Counted from the first letter of the stretch, positions 23,692 through 33,301 are shown. The stretch: 64,000 bases of DNA from Parvularcula lutaonensis (GCF_014651915.1 NZ_BMXU01000002.1:248001-312000); one strand, 5' to 3'. A program made the numbers and translations. The notes: a model not told the origin generated them from the letters alone.

Positions 23692-25534
23692 AGTCCGTCT
23701 TCTCGATGACGAACCCGTCCGTGGATGCCGCTTCCTTCTCCTTGCCACCGGCATAGGCCGTGCGCTGAACGCTTTGGCTGCGGCAGTAGTAGAGGGACTT
23801 CACGCCCTTCTCCCATGCGGTCCAGTGGAGCATGTGGAGGTCCCACTTGTCGACGTCGCCCGGGAGGAAGATGTTGATCGACTGGGACTGGCAGATGAAG
23901 GGCGCGCGGTCGGCGGCGAGTTCGATGACCCAGCGCTGATCGAGCTCGAACGCCGTCTTGAAGACGTCCTTTTCGTCCTGGGTCAGACCATCGAGGTGCT
24001 GGACCGAGCCGCCATGCTCGAGGATCGAGGCCCAGGTGTCGTCGTCGTTCATGCCCTTCTTCTCGAGGAGTTTCTCGAGGGCCTTGTTCTTCACCGCGAA
24101 GCTGCCCGAGAGGGTCTTGTGGGTGTAGTAGTTGGTCGGGATCGGCTCGACACAGGCGCTCGTGCCGCCGCAGATGATCGAGATCGACGCGGTCGGCGCG
24201 ATGGCAAGTTTGTGGCTGAAGCGCTGCATGATGCCGCGCTCTTCGGCGTCGAGGCACGGGCCTTTCTCGTGGGCGAGCTTGACCGAAGCCTGGTCCGCAC
24301 GCTGACGGATATGCTTGAACAGGCGCATGTTCCACGACTTGGCCATGGCGCTTTCGAACGGGATGTTCTTGTTCTGCAGCATGGAGTGAAAGCCCATGAG
24401 ACCGAGGCCGACGCTGCGCTCTCTTTGTGCGGAGTATTTCGCCTTGGCCATGTCGTCCGGCGCGCGCTGGATGAAGTCTTCGAGCACATTGTCGAGGAAG
24501 CGCATGACATCCTCGATGAAGAGCTCGTCGTCCTTCCACTCGTCATAGGTTTCGGCGTTGAGCGAGCTGAGGCAACAGACCGCCGTGCGGTCGTTGCCAA
24601 GGTGGTCCTTGCCGGTGTGAAGCATGATCTCCGCACACAGATTGGACGTCGAGACCTTGAGGCCGAGCTCCTTCTGGTGCTTCGGCATGGCGCGGTTCAC
24701 GGTGTCGGAGAAGATGAGATAGGGTTCACCGGTCTGCAGGCGGATCTCGAGGATCTTCTGCCACAGCTCGCGGGCATCGACCTTCTTCATCACTTCGCCG
24801 GTTTTCGGCGATTTGAGGGCGAAGGAACGGCCGTCGCGCACCGCATCCATGAAGTCGTCGGTGATGTTGATACCGTGGTGCAGGTTTAGCGAACGGCGGT
24901 TGAAGTCGCCTGACGGCTTGCGGATCTCGAGGAACTCTTCGATCTCCGGGTGGTGGACGTCGAGGTAGCAGGCGGCCGAGCCGCGGCGGAGCGAACCCTG
25001 CGAAATCGCGAGGGTCAGCGAGTCCATGACGCGGATGAACGGGATGATGCCCGAGGTCTGGCCGGAGCCTTTCACCTTCTCACCGATCGAGCGGACATTG
25101 CCCCAATAGGTGCCGATGCCGCCGCCATTCGAGGCGAGCCAGACGTTTTCGTTCCAGGTGCCGACAATGGCTTCGAGGCTGTCATCGACATTGTTGAGGA
25201 AGCACGAGATGGGCAGGCCCCGCTTGGCGCCGCCATTGGAGAGAACGGGCGTCGCCGGCATGAACCACAGCCGGGAAATGTAGTCGTAGATCCGCTGCGC
25301 ATGCTCGTGGTCGTCGGCATAGGCATTCGCGACCCGGGCGAACATGTCCTGGTAGGACTCCCCTTCGAGCAGGTAGCGGTCGTCCATGGTCTTCTTGCCG
25401 AAATCGGTGAGAAGAGCGTCGCGCGAGGGATCGGTGACGATCTGCGGCACGACCTTGAGGTCGGGCTTACTGGCGGGTTTCGCCTCAGGCGCGGCCTTGT
25501 TCAGCTCGGCGGCAGCGTTTTCCGTCAGACTCAT
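23666..25534 (-). CDS. nrdA: Ribonucleoside-diphosphate reductase, alpha subunit (class I)
   Basis: Catalytic subunit of ribonucleotide reductase; partner of NrdB at 7504-8547. The 622-residue product has the active-site features: Cys in GLPISCFLNN, the finger-loop region with NLCAEI and CCLSSLN, and the C-terminal redox pair CLAC in DECLACQ. It lacks the N-terminal ATP-cone (about 90 residues) that senses dATP in the E. coli enzyme, so overall activity control must differ. GAGGG precedes the ATG at 25534; an upstream in-frame ATG at 25549 is less likely. The orphan gene at 23029-23691 overlaps its 3' end. Two NrdR-like boxes lie at 25581-25627. Confidence 0.96.
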   Translation of the reverse strand: MSLTENAAAELNKAAPEAKPASKPDLKVVPQIVTDPSRDALLTDFGKKTMDDRYLLEGESYQDMFARVANAYADDHEHAQRIYDYISRLWFMPATPVLSNGGAKRGLPISCFLNNVDDSLEAIVGTWNENVWLASNGGGIGTYWGNVRSIGEKVKGSGQTSGIIPFIRVMDSLTLAISQGSLRRGSAACYLDVHHPEIEEFLEIRKPSGDFNRRSLNLHHGINITDDFMDAVRDGRSFALKSPKTGEVMKKVDARELWQKILEIRLQTGEPYLIFSDTVNRAMPKHQKELGLKVSTSNLCAEIMLHTGKDHLGNDRTAVCCLSSLNAETYDEWKDDELFIEDVMRFLDNVLEDFIQRAPDDMAKAKYSAQRERSVGLGLMGFHSMLQNKNIPFESAMAKSWNMRLFKHIRQRADQASVKLAHEKGPCLDAEERGIMQRFSHKLAIAPTASISIICGGTSACVEPIPTNYYTHKTLSGSFAVKNKALEKLLEKKGMNDDDTWASILEHGGSVQHLDGLTQDEKDVFKTAFELDQRWVIELAADRAPFICQSQSINIFLPGDVDKWDLHMLHWTAWEKGVKSLYYCRSQSVQRTAYAGGKEKEAASTDGFVIEKTDYDECLACQ

Positions 25535-25580
25535 GGCGTTCCCTCTCACTCTCGCAGGCTTTGGCTGGGCCCTTTAGCGG

Positions 25581-25627
25581 ACACCACATCTTGGGGTCCT
25601 CGCCGCCAAAAAGGCTACAACTAGTTT
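25581..25627 (-). promoter_or_regulatory. Tandem NrdR-box candidates upstream of nrdA
   Basis: Box 1 at 25581-25596 (acaccacatcttgggg) matches about 11 of 16 consensus positions; box 2 at 25612-25627 (aggctacaactagttt) about 10 of 16. Their starts are exactly 31 bp apart, the same spacing as in front of nrdB, and they lie 47-93 bp upstream of the nrdA start. Confidence 0.55.
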
Positions 25628-25759
25628 TCAAGACGACTCGCGAGCACCGGTCAACAAGACAATTTTAGCGGGCGTTCACGCACCGTTTACAGAATCCGTG
25701 AGGGCGCTAGGCATGTCTCTCACGTCCTGTCTGGATAGTTGACCCTAAAAGGAACAAAA

Positions 25760-26833
25760 ATGGAACGTCTAGTTTTCCTCACCACCGCAGTCTCTGCCCT
25801 CGCGCTGGCCGCGTGCGGAGGTGGTGAGAATGCCGCCGACGCCACGAGCGGCAACACGACCGAAGCGACGATCGAAGCGCCGGGCGCTTTCTCCACATCG
25901 CTGCCGGAAGAGACCGGTCCAGGGTTCCTGGCAACCTTCGCCGAACTGCCCGACACGACCACGTCGAGCACCGGCCTCGTCATGCAGACCTTCGAAGAGG
26001 GGACGGGCGCATCGCCGGACGATGACGACCTGGTCCGAATTCATTTTGTCGCACGTGTCGCAGGCAACCAAGAGCCTTTCGAGTCGACCTATGAAAACGG
26101 CGCGCCGGTCATCGCAGTGCCGGCACAGACCCTTCCGGGCTGGGCCGAGGCGCTGAAGATGATGAAGGAAGGTGGCAAGGCCAGGATCGCCGTGCCGCCG
26201 GAGCTGGCCTTCGGAGCGCAAGGCATGCCGGGCGGCCCGGTCGGCCCCAACGCGATCACCGTCTATGATATCGAGCTTCTCGAAGTCATCCCGTCGGATG
26301 ACGAAGCGGCCCTCAACGCCCTTGCCGAAGAAGCCGAGGCCAAGGCCAAGGAATATGCCGAGGAAGCCCAGCGCCAGCAGAGCCTCGCCCAGCAACAGGT
26401 GCAGGCGATCGCTTCGGTGAACGCGGCCCGCGGCAACATCTTCGTCAACGACCAGGCCGCGCGCCCCGAAACGTCGGTGACGCCATCGGGCCTCGTCTAC
26501 GAGGTCGTCACCGACGCCCCTGAAGGCGCAACGCCGAAGATGGGCGACCAGGTGACCGTGCATTACCGGGGCACCCTGCCCGACGGTACGGAGTTCGACA
26601 GCTCCCACTCCCGCGGCCAACCGGCGACCTTTACGCTTGGCGAGGTGATCCAGGGCTGGAACGAGGGCCTGCAGTTGATGAATGTCGGCGATACCTACCG
26701 CTTCTACATTCCGGCGAACCTTGCCTATGGCCAGCGGGGCGCAGGCGACGTGATCGGCCCGAACCAGGCGCTGGTCTTCGAGGTCGAGCTTCTCGACGTC
26801 ACCCCGGCCCAGCCTGCCGAAACCGAGGAGTAA
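25760..26833 (+). CDS. Lipoprotein with two FKBP-type peptidyl-prolyl isomerase domains
   Basis: A 357-residue envelope foldase. It has a lipoprotein signal with lipobox LAAC (Cys18). Two FKBP domains follow: residues about 75-175 (DLVRIHFVARVAG, then AIPPELAFGAQGMPGG-like VPPELAFGAQG and NAITVYDIELLEV) and about 250-350 (VTVHYRGTLPDGTEFDSS, IPANLAYGQRGAGD). An Ala/Glu/Gln-rich helical linker joins them. The second domain has the canonical FKBP pocket residues; the first is more divergent and may be a binding module. AAGGAA precedes the ATG. It starts an operon with the alpha/beta hydrolase lipoprotein, 5 bases downstream. Confidence 0.92.
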   Translation: MERLVFLTTAVSALALAACGGGENAADATSGNTTEATIEAPGAFSTSLPEETGPGFLATFAELPDTTTSSTGLVMQTFEEGTGASPDDDDLVRIHFVARVAGNQEPFESTYENGAPVIAVPAQTLPGWAEALKMMKEGGKARIAVPPELAFGAQGMPGGPVGPNAITVYDIELLEVIPSDDEAALNALAEEAEAKAKEYAEEAQRQQSLAQQQVQAIASVNAARGNIFVNDQAARPETSVTPSGLVYEVVTDAPEGATPKMGDQVTVHYRGTLPDGTEFDSSHSRGQPATFTLGEVIQGWNEGLQLMNVGDTYRFYIPANLAYGQRGAGDVIGPNQALVFEVELLDVTPAQPAETEE

Positions 26834-26838
26834 GCGGG

Positions 26839-27903
26839 ATGCGTCTGTTTGCGTACGGAGGCTTGGCCCTTGTCCTTGCCGCTTGCGGCGGTGAACCGGA
26901 GGCCGTTGAGCCTCCGCGCGAGCCGACACGGGAGGAGATCGCCCGCGCCGAGGCCTTCCTCGCAACACAGACGCCCCTGCCTCCGGGGTGGTCTTTCGAG
27001 ACCATACCGTTCGAAGGCGATGCTTTCCTCCGTGTGGGGATGGCCTCGCCCGAGAAACCGAGGGCGACGATCCTTTTCGTGCCCGGCTACACGTCGAGCC
27101 CGGAGCTGGCTTCGGACTTCCTCGCGCGCTGGTACGACCTCGGTTTCGAGGTCGCCAGCGTCGACCTGCCCGGCCAGGGCGGCTCGGTGCGCCGCGAGGA
27201 CGACTACCAGAAAACCTATACGGGCGATTTCGGCTTCTATGGGCGTTCCGTAGACGCGGCCACCGCTTACGTGGCCTCGAAAAGGCGGTCGGACGGGCCG
27301 CTGATTGTCGCGGGGGACAGCTTCGGCGGCCACTCTCTCCTCCGCGCTGCTGCCGATGGCGGGCTTGAAGAGGCCGACGGCCTCCTGCCGATCGTCCCGG
27401 CGGTGGAGCCGGTGCTCGAAGCGCCGAAATGGCTGGTGAAGTTCTTCGTCGGCCGGGACGTGCGTGCGGGTCGCGGCGCGGAGTACCTGCCGGGGGCCGG
27501 TCGCTGGTCGCCCGATGCGTGGAAAGAGTTCAACTGGGAATATTGCGGCGACCGCGAGGACCGCAACTTCAAGAACACGGCGATCCAGATCCTGCGCCCC
27601 GAAATGCGGGTGGGCGGAGCATCGAAGGAATGGGGCCTCGGCATGGTCCGCTCAGGCGAGCAGATGCTGAAGGACCCGGATCTCAAGGCGTGGTCCAAGC
27701 CGGTCCAGATGGTCACCGCGGGCAAGGATGTCATCGTCAGGAACGAGGCGGCCGAGCGGCTCTGCGAACGCGGCATGAAGAGCTGCGAGCTGACCCGCAT
27801 CGAAGAAGCGACGCACTGCGTCTATCTCGAGGACGATCCGACCCAGGAGAAAGTGCACGCCGCCCTTCTCCATCTCCTCAGCCGGATCGAAGAAGCCTCC
27901 TAG
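26839..27903 (+). CDS. Alpha/beta hydrolase lipoprotein
   Basis: A 354-residue lipid-anchored hydrolase (lipobox LAAC, Cys16). The fold is a serine alpha/beta hydrolase of the lysophospholipase/monoacylglycerol-lipase kind: oxyanion region FVPGYTSSP, nucleophile elbow GDSFGGHS, and a late His in EATHCVYLED; an Asp in TAGKDVIV is the likely third triad residue. It follows the FKBP lipoprotein by 5 bases and is surely co-transcribed with it. A lipid or ester substrate in the periplasm or outer membrane is inferred. Confidence 0.86.
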   Translation: MRLFAYGGLALVLAACGGEPEAVEPPREPTREEIARAEAFLATQTPLPPGWSFETIPFEGDAFLRVGMASPEKPRATILFVPGYTSSPELASDFLARWYDLGFEVASVDLPGQGGSVRREDDYQKTYTGDFGFYGRSVDAATAYVASKRRSDGPLIVAGDSFGGHSLLRAAADGGLEEADGLLPIVPAVEPVLEAPKWLVKFFVGRDVRAGRGAEYLPGAGRWSPDAWKEFNWEYCGDREDRNFKNTAIQILRPEMRVGGASKEWGLGMVRSGEQMLKDPDLKAWSKPVQMVTAGKDVIVRNEAAERLCERGMKSCELTRIEEATHCVYLEDDPTQEKVHAALLHLLSRIEEAS

Positions 27904-27923
27904 CGCTGAAGCTCGGCGGCGTT

Positions 27924-28325
27924 TTACAGATACCGCGCGGACAGGGCGCGGGCCATCGGCACCATGGGAAGGTCGAAGATTGCCGCCAGGGCGCGGTCAT
28001 GCCCTTCGGCATCGCCGCTCATCCGGACGAGCATGCCGAAGACATCGGCGGCCGAGAAAAGCGTCGCGGCAAAAAACACGGCGCCCGCCTCACGCAGCCC
28101 GCCTCCGATCAGCACAACGCCCGCAACCATCGCGATCGTGGGACCGAACAACGAAATCCAGACAGCGCACACTGTCGCAAGCGACACGCGGGTGTCAGTG
28201 AAAAGACGCATCAGAAGCGGATTGTCCACGATCTGTCCCAGCAGGCTCACCGTTCCGTGAACTTGCGATGGGTCTCTCGAAGAGGCAAGCCGGATGTGCC
28301 GTTTGCGGGATGAGTTTTGGGTCAT
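27924..28325 (-). CDS. Hypothetical membrane protein
   Basis: A 133-residue protein with two or three hydrophobic segments (about residues 48-68 and 70-92) and no recognised family. Its ATG lies only 17 bases from the divergent FMN-reductase-like gene, leaving no room for both promoters. A GTG at 28250, just before SLLGQIVDNPLL, would give a 108-residue protein beginning close to the first membrane helix and a more usual divergent spacing. Either start is possible. Confidence 0.55.
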   Translation of the reverse strand: MTQNSSRKRHIRLASSRDPSQVHGTVSLLGQIVDNPLLMRLFTDTRVSLATVCAVWISLFGPTIAMVAGVVLIGGGLREAGAVFFAATLFSAADVFGMLVRMSGDAEGHDRALAAIFDLPMVPMARALSARYL

Positions 28326-28342
28326 CCTGATGAGGAGCGTTC

Positions 28343-29083
28343 ATGACGGATTTCGACGGCCTGAAGGCCCTGTTCATCAACACCACGCTCAAGCGCTCGC
28401 CAGAGCCGTCCCATACCGAACGCCTGATGCGGAACTCCATTGCGATCATGGAGGCCAATGGCGTCGAGGCAGAACTCCTCCGCGCGGTGGATCACCCGAT
28501 CGCTTTCGGCGTCCAGCCCGACATGCGGAACGAGGGCTGGGCCGAAGATGCCTGGCCGGAAGTTTTCTGGCCGAAGGTGAAAGCCGCGGACATCCTGGTG
28601 ATCGGCACGCCCCTATGGCTGGGCGAGGAGAGCTCGGTCTGCCGCGTCATCATCGAGCGTCTCTATTCTCAGTCGGGCCAGCGCAACGACAAGGGGCAGT
28701 ATATCTATTATGGCAAGGTCGGCGGCTGCGTCGTCACGGGCAACGAGGACGGCGTGAAGCATGCATCGATGAGCCTGCTCTACGCGCTCCAGCATATCGG
28801 CTATGTCATTCCTCCGCAGGCGGACTGCGGCTGGATCGGCGAGGTTGGCCCAGGCAAGAGCTACGGCGATGACGGCGCGGGGCTGGACAACGAGTTCACC
28901 CGGCGCAACACCACCTTCATGACATGGAACCTGATGCACCTCGCCAGGATGCTGAAGGACCAGGGCGGCATTCCCCGGAAGGGGAACGATGTCGAGGCAT
29001 GGAATCGCGGCGAGCGGTTCGACCATCCGCCCATCCCGAAGGTGAAACGGCGGTTCAGTGCGGGGTTCAGGAAGAGGACATGA
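28343..29083 (+). CDS. Flavodoxin-fold NAD(P)H-dependent oxidoreductase
   Basis: A 246-residue protein of the NADPH-dependent FMN reductase/flavodoxin-fold superfamily. The N-terminal [20 protein letters not shown] is the FMN-phosphate loop, and [15 protein letters not shown] and [12 protein letters not shown] are the isoalloxazine loops. No membrane segment. It overlaps the following MetH-N gene by 4 bases (ATGA), so the two are translationally coupled. A role in supplying reduced flavin or reductive activation to the methionine-synthase system is conceivable but only positional. Confidence 0.85.
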   Translation: MTDFDGLKALFINTTLKRSPEPSHTERLMRNSIAIMEANGVEAELLRAVDHPIAFGVQPDMRNEGWAEDAWPEVFWPKVKAADILVIGTPLWLGEESSVCRVIIERLYSQSGQRNDKGQYIYYGKVGGCVVTGNEDGVKHASMSLLYALQHIGYVIPPQADCGWIGEVGPGKSYGDDGAGLDNEFTRRNTTFMTWNLMHLARMLKDQGGIPRKGNDVEAWNRGERFDHPPIPKVKRRFSAGFRKRT

Positions 29084-30132
29084 CGAAGACGGATCAACTG
29101 AAAAAGGCTCTGGATGAGCGCATCCTCATCCTCGACGGCGGCGCCGGCACGATGATCCAGGCGCACAAGCTGTCCGAAGCCGATTATCGCGGCGAACGGT
29201 TCGCGGACTGGAAACAGGACGTGCAGGGGAATAACGACCTCCTGCAACTGACCCGGCCGGACGTGATCCGCGGCATGCACGAGGCCTATCTCGATGCGGG
29301 CGCGGACATTATCGAGACCAACACGTTCAGCTCGACAACCATCGCGCAGGCCGACTATGGCATGGAAGCCTTTGCGCGGGAGATGAATGTCGTCGGTGCG
29401 CAGCTCGCGCGGGAAGCGGCGGATGCCGCAGAGAAGAAGGATGGCCGCCCGCGCTGGGTCGCCGGCGCGATCGGCCCGACCAATCGGACGGCTTCGATCA
29501 GCCCCGATGTCAATGATCCGGGCGCGCGCAATGTCACGTTTGACGAGCTGGCGGAAGCTTACCGCGAGGCGGCGGACGGCCTGATCGAAGGCGGCGTCGA
29601 TATGCTCCTGATCGAGACGATCTTCGACACGCTGAACGCCAAGGCGGCACTCTACGGGATCGGTGAACTGTTCGACGCACGCGGCGAAGAGTTACCCATC
29701 ATGCTTTCCGCCACGATCACCGACCAGTCGGGCCGGACGCTCAGCGGGCAGACGGCGACCGCGTTCTACCATTCGATCCGCCATGCGAAACCTCTGTCAG
29801 TCGGCCTCAACTGCGCCCTCGGGCCAGACCTGATGCGCCAATATGTGGATGAGCTGTCCGGGGTCGCTGAGACCTATGTGTCTGCCTATCCCAATGCTGG
29901 CCTGCCCAATGCCTTCGGTGAGTATGACGAGACGCCCGAGAGCATGGCGGCCCACATCAAGGAGTGGGCAGAAAGCGGCATGCTGAACATCGTCGGCGGC
30001 TGCTGCGGCACGACCCCTGCCCATATCGCCGCTTTTGCCGAGGCGGTGAAGGGGGTCCCGCCAAGAAAAGTGCCCGAAAGCGACGGCGCGATGAAGCTAT
30101 CGGGCCTCGAGCCCTTCACCTTGGCGGGCTGA
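29080..30132 (+). CDS. metH: Homocysteine S-methyltransferase domain of a split MetH
   Basis: N-terminal module of cobalamin-dependent methionine synthase as a separate 350-residue protein. DGGAGTMIQ starts the barrel, and the zinc-binding Cys residues are in LNCALG and [11 protein letters not shown]. The product ends right after the barrel, so the folate-, cobalamin- and activation-domains must be a separate protein, as in several Alphaproteobacteria. That second gene is not downstream here: the next gene is galE on the other strand. The ATG at 29080 overlaps the preceding stop. An alternative is a cobalamin-independent homocysteine methyltransferase of the MmuM kind, but sequence [11 protein letters not shown] and the [20 protein letters not shown] block favour MetH. 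Confidence 0.88.
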   Translation: MTKTDQLKKALDERILILDGGAGTMIQAHKLSEADYRGERFADWKQDVQGNNDLLQLTRPDVIRGMHEAYLDAGADIIETNTFSSTTIAQADYGMEAFAREMNVVGAQLAREAADAAEKKDGRPRWVAGAIGPTNRTASISPDVNDPGARNVTFDELAEAYREAADGLIEGGVDMLLIETIFDTLNAKAALYGIGELFDARGEELPIMLSATITDQSGRTLSGQTATAFYHSIRHAKPLSVGLNCALGPDLMRQYVDELSGVAETYVSAYPNAGLPNAFGEYDETPESMAAHIKEWAESGMLNIVGGCCGTTPAHIAAFAEAVKGVPPRKVPESDGAMKLSGLEPFTLAG

Positions 30133-30191
30133 GCGGCCCCTTGACGGGCGCGCTTGCTCCCGGTTGTCCCACCTTATCCTCCGTAGGCTGA

Positions 30192-31193
30192 TCAGGCGCT
30201 GTTGAGGGTCTTGAGGCGCTCTTCCCAGGCGATGGCGGTTCTTGCCATCTCTTCGAGCGTGTCGTGCTTCGGCTTCCAGCCGGGCAGCGTTTTCTTGATT
30301 TTCTCGTTGTTGGAGACGAGGACCGGTGCATCGCCCGGACGGCGACCTGTTTCGCGGGCGTCGATCGAGCCGCCGGTGACTTTCTCCACGGCCTCGATCA
30401 CTTCGCGTACGGTGGAACCGCGGCCATAACCGCAGTTCATGGTCACCTGTCCGCCTGCTGAAAGAACGTGCTTGAGCGTCTCGACATGAGCGGCAGCGAG
30501 ATCACTGACATGGATATAGTCGCGAATGCAGGTGCCATCGCGGGTGTCGTAATCAGTGCCGTAGATCTCGATGTGGTCACGCTTGCCCGTGGCGACCTGG
30601 CTTGCGATCTTGAGGAGGTGGGTCGCGTTGGGCGTCGATTGCCCCACCCTGCCCCTGGGATCTGCACCGGCGACGTTGAAGTAGCGAAGGATGCCCGCCT
30701 GCAGTCCGTGGGCGAAGCCGACATCGCGGATCATCGCCTCGGTCATCAGCTTTGATTGTCCATAGGGGGACAGCGGCATTTTCAGGGCGTCTTCGGCGAG
30801 CGGCTTGCCTTCGGGATCGGGCGCGTAGACCGCTGCGGTCGAGCTGAAGAGGATCGTCGAGACCCCGGCGTCCACCATCTCGGCGATGAGGCCCAGGGAA
30901 GTGACCGTGTTTTCCTGGTAATATTTGATCGGGTTCTCGACGGATTCAGGGACCACGATCCGCCCGGCGAAGTGCATCACCGCCTCGGGTTTCTCGTCGG
31001 CGAAAACCTTCTTCAGGAGGGCGCGGTCAGCAACATCGCCCCTGATAAACCGGGCCTGCGGCGGGATCGCATGCTCCACCCCGGTGGAGAGATCGTCGAG
31101 AATCACAAGCTCGAACCCGTCGTCGAGACACGCATAGGCTGTGTGACTGCCGATATAGCCCGCACCGCCGGTGATAAGAATTTTAGTGGTCAC
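30192..31193 (-). CDS. galE: UDP-glucose 4-epimerase
   Basis: Interconverts UDP-glucose and UDP-galactose for surface polysaccharides. The 333-residue extended SDR carries the NAD motif GGAGYIGSH (residues 8-16), FSSTAAVY with the catalytic Ser/Thr, and YGQSK with catalytic Tyr and Lys. The substrate region YFNVAGADP is typical of GalE. It diverges from the zur-like gene. Confidence 0.94.
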   Translation of the reverse strand: MTTKILITGGAGYIGSHTAYACLDDGFELVILDDLSTGVEHAIPPQARFIRGDVADRALLKKVFADEKPEAVMHFAGRIVVPESVENPIKYYQENTVTSLGLIAEMVDAGVSTILFSSTAAVYAPDPEGKPLAEDALKMPLSPYGQSKLMTEAMIRDVGFAHGLQAGILRYFNVAGADPRGRVGQSTPNATHLLKIASQVATGKRDHIEIYGTDYDTRDGTCIRDYIHVSDLAAAHVETLKHVLSAGGQVTMNCGYGRGSTVREVIEAVEKVTGGSIDARETGRRPGDAPVLVSNNEKIKKTLPGWKPKHDTLEEMARTAIAWEERLKTLNSA

Positions 31194-31323
31194 GGAAAGT
31201 TCTCGCGAATCATTCTTTGGTTAAGGATGCTTGTGTGGCGTCCCTTTTTGGTTCAACCTTTTTACGAACATTTTGGGGCGAATCACGACGAAGTTGGCAG
31301 GTCGTACAGGAAGAATGGGGCAC

Positions 31324-31752
31324 ATGACGAGCTTAGCAAGTCAACATGGTTTCAACGGCGATGGCCGACGTGTCCGTCTCACCAAGAACGACAGGCTTGT
31401 GCTTTCAGCCCTCGAAGAGGCGGACGCTCCGCTCAAGGCCTATGATCTTCTCGAGCGCCTGAAGGCCCAGGGCATCGGCGCGCCGATGACGGTATACCGG
31501 GCACTGGATCGCCTGCAGAAACAAGGCCTTGTGCACAAGCTCGACGGCCTCGGCGCCTTCATGGTCTGCAAGCACGGCGAGCCCCACGAGGTCGAGACCT
31601 TCCTCATCTGCCGCCAATGCGACAGCGTCGAGGAAATCAAGGACGTCGCCGAAAGCCTGCACCAGCTGGCCCACCACGCCACCGACGCCTTCGATTTCAA
31701 GGCAGGATTGATCCGCGTTGAAATCCGCGGCCTCTGCAAGGATTGCAACTAA
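31324..31752 (+). CDS. zur: Fur-family regulator, Zur-like
   Basis: A 142-residue metalloregulator of the Fur family. A winged-helix DNA-binding domain (LVLSALEEADAPLKAYDLLE, then GAPMTVYRALDRL) is followed by a dimerisation domain with structural zinc CxxC pairs (CRQC and CKDC) and sensory-site residues HGEPHEVE. The lack of the typical Fur HHHDH motif, and the C-terminal CxxC pair, favour Zur over Fur. The start at 31324 gives a usual Zur length; an ATG at 31315 and open frame to 31231 are alternatives. Divergent from galE, with no znuABC genes here. Confidence 0.8.
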   Translation: MTSLASQHGFNGDGRRVRLTKNDRLVLSALEEADAPLKAYDLLERLKAQGIGAPMTVYRALDRLQKQGLVHKLDGLGAFMVCKHGEPHEVETFLICRQCDSVEEIKDVAESLHQLAHHATDAFDFKAGLIRVEIRGLCKDCN

Positions 31753-31776
31753 CAGGCGAACGACCGGCCTTCGGGC

Positions 31777-32484
31777 TCAGAGGCGTTCTTCCACGAAACT
31801 TTTTATCCACAGCGCGATGTCGCCGCGGTCCGAACCGTTGCGCAGCGAAGCCTGACCAAAGGCCACCCTGTCCTTCGGGATCCGGTCGCTCCTCAGACCG
31901 AGGAGCGCCGATGCATAGTCGTGCCGGAACTCCGGATGCATCTGGAACGTCAAAACGGGCAGTGCCTCATGCTGCAGGACACCATTCGGGCAGAAAGGCG
32001 AGCCCGCGATCCGGCGCATGCCCTGGGGGAGGCTCACCACCTGGTCCTGATGGCTAACGGCGCAGGAAAAGCGGGCCGGGCTGTCTGCCCATGGCGGGGT
32101 TTCAAGAACCTCGTAGGTGTGCACGCCAACGCCCCAGCCCGCAGGTGACTTCTCGACCTTCGCGCCAAAAGCCTGGGCGATGAGCTGGTGCCCGAAGCAG
32201 ATCCCGATCACGGGCCTGTGCGCGGCAGCCCAGGACCGGATCGAGTCTTCGAGCGGAGCAATGAACTCATGCGGCTCATAAGCCCCGGCGGGAGAGCCGG
32301 TGACGAGCAGCGCCGCGCCTTTCTCTGGCGGGGGAACTCGCTTTCCTGTGGTGACGTCGACCGTCTCCGTTTCAAAGGAGGCGCCCGCCTCGGCGAACAT
32401 CGTCTCGAACATCAGGGGATAGCTCGGCCAGCGCTGCGGCAGCTCTGCCGGAGGGTGCCCTGTTTCCGCGATCACCAGTTTCAT
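31777..32484 (-). CDS. Class I glutamine amidotransferase-like protein
   Basis: A 235-residue GATase1 protein. The nucleophile elbow GICFGHQ has the catalytic Cys, and TFQMHPEF gives the catalytic His-x-Glu. There is no partner synthetase domain, so it is a stand-alone GMP-synthase-like amidotransferase of the kind used in gamma-glutamyl-polyamine hydrolysis or of unknown target. It converges with the zur gene and diverges from the enoyl-CoA hydratase gene. Confidence 0.85.
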   Translation of the reverse strand: MKLVIAETGHPPAELPQRWPSYPLMFETMFAEAGASFETETVDVTTGKRVPPPEKGAALLVTGSPAGAYEPHEFIAPLEDSIRSWAAAHRPVIGICFGHQLIAQAFGAKVEKSPAGWGVGVHTYEVLETPPWADSPARFSCAVSHQDQVVSLPQGMRRIAGSPFCPNGVLQHEALPVLTFQMHPEFRHDYASALLGLRSDRIPKDRVAFGQASLRNGSDRGDIALWIKSFVEERL

Positions 32485-32539
32485 CGCTTGCGCCCTTTCC
32501 TTCCCCCATGTTCATTGCCGTGAACCGGAGGATCTGTCG

Positions 32540-33298
32540 ATGACCGAGCATGTGGTTGTAGAGAAGCGCGACGGCATTTTGCACGCGCGCCTCAACCGTC
32601 CCGAAAAGAAAAACGCCATGACCGAAGCGATGTACGCCCGTCTGGCCGAGTGTTTCCGTGAGGCGGACTCCGATAGCGAGGTCCGTGTGCTGCTGTTGTC
32701 GGGCGAAGGAGATAGCTTCACTTCGGGCAACGACCTGTCGACCTTTGCAGCCGTGGCAGCGATGAAGATGGACAAGAATGCGCGGCCTGCGGTCCTCGAC
32801 CTCATCCAGGCGGGGATTGAGTCGACGACACCCGTGGTCGCCGCCGTCGAAGGATGGTGCGTGGGCATCGGGGCAACGATGATGCTGCATACGGATTTCA
32901 TCTACGCAGGCGAGGACGCCAAGTTCCATATGCCGTTCACGTCCCTTGGCGCGGTGCCGGAGGCTGGTGCATCACGGCTCCTGCCGCGCCGGTTCGGGCG
33001 CCAGCGGGCGGCGGAGATGCTGATCCTGTCTGAGGTGATCTCTGCGGAGAAGGCCCATCGTTGGGGCCTCATCACCGATGTCACGGAGAATGGCGCCGCC
33101 TATGCCATGGCCAAGCAGACAGCGGAGCGGATCTGCGAATTGCCGCCAGAGTCCGTGCGCGAGACCAAGGCGCTGATGCGCGAGGACCTCGAGGATATCC
33201 TTCCGCACACGGTCTACGAGCTCGAGAAATTCGCCGAGCGGCTGGTCTCGGAGGAGATGCAACAGCTCGTGGCGAAGCGGATGGCCGCGAAGAAATAG
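32540..33298 (+). CDS. Enoyl-CoA hydratase/isomerase family protein
   Basis: A 252-residue crotonase-fold protein. RLNRPEKKNAMTEAMY and the oxyanion-hole segments SFTSGNDL and GWCVGIGATMMLHTDF are clear. Of the two glutamates of a true hydratase, the second is present in PEAGAS, but the first region (VAAVEGWCVG, where hydratases have Glu after AGGC-type sequence) does not clearly supply one. Isomerase activity is thus as likely as hydration. Monocistronic. Confidence 0.88.
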   Translation: MTEHVVVEKRDGILHARLNRPEKKNAMTEAMYARLAECFREADSDSEVRVLLLSGEGDSFTSGNDLSTFAAVAAMKMDKNARPAVLDLIQAGIESTTPVVAAVEGWCVGIGATMMLHTDFIYAGEDAKFHMPFTSLGAVPEAGASRLLPRRFGRQRAAEMLILSEVISAEKAHRWGLITDVTENGAAYAMAKQTAERICELPPESVRETKALMREDLEDILPHTVYELEKFAERLVSEEMQQLVAKRMAAKK

Positions 33299-33301
33299 AG
33301 G

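Noticed and set aside
25769-26968. 399-codon minus-strand frame opposite the FKBP gene
   Set aside because: Antisense to two intact FKBP domains; no independent support.
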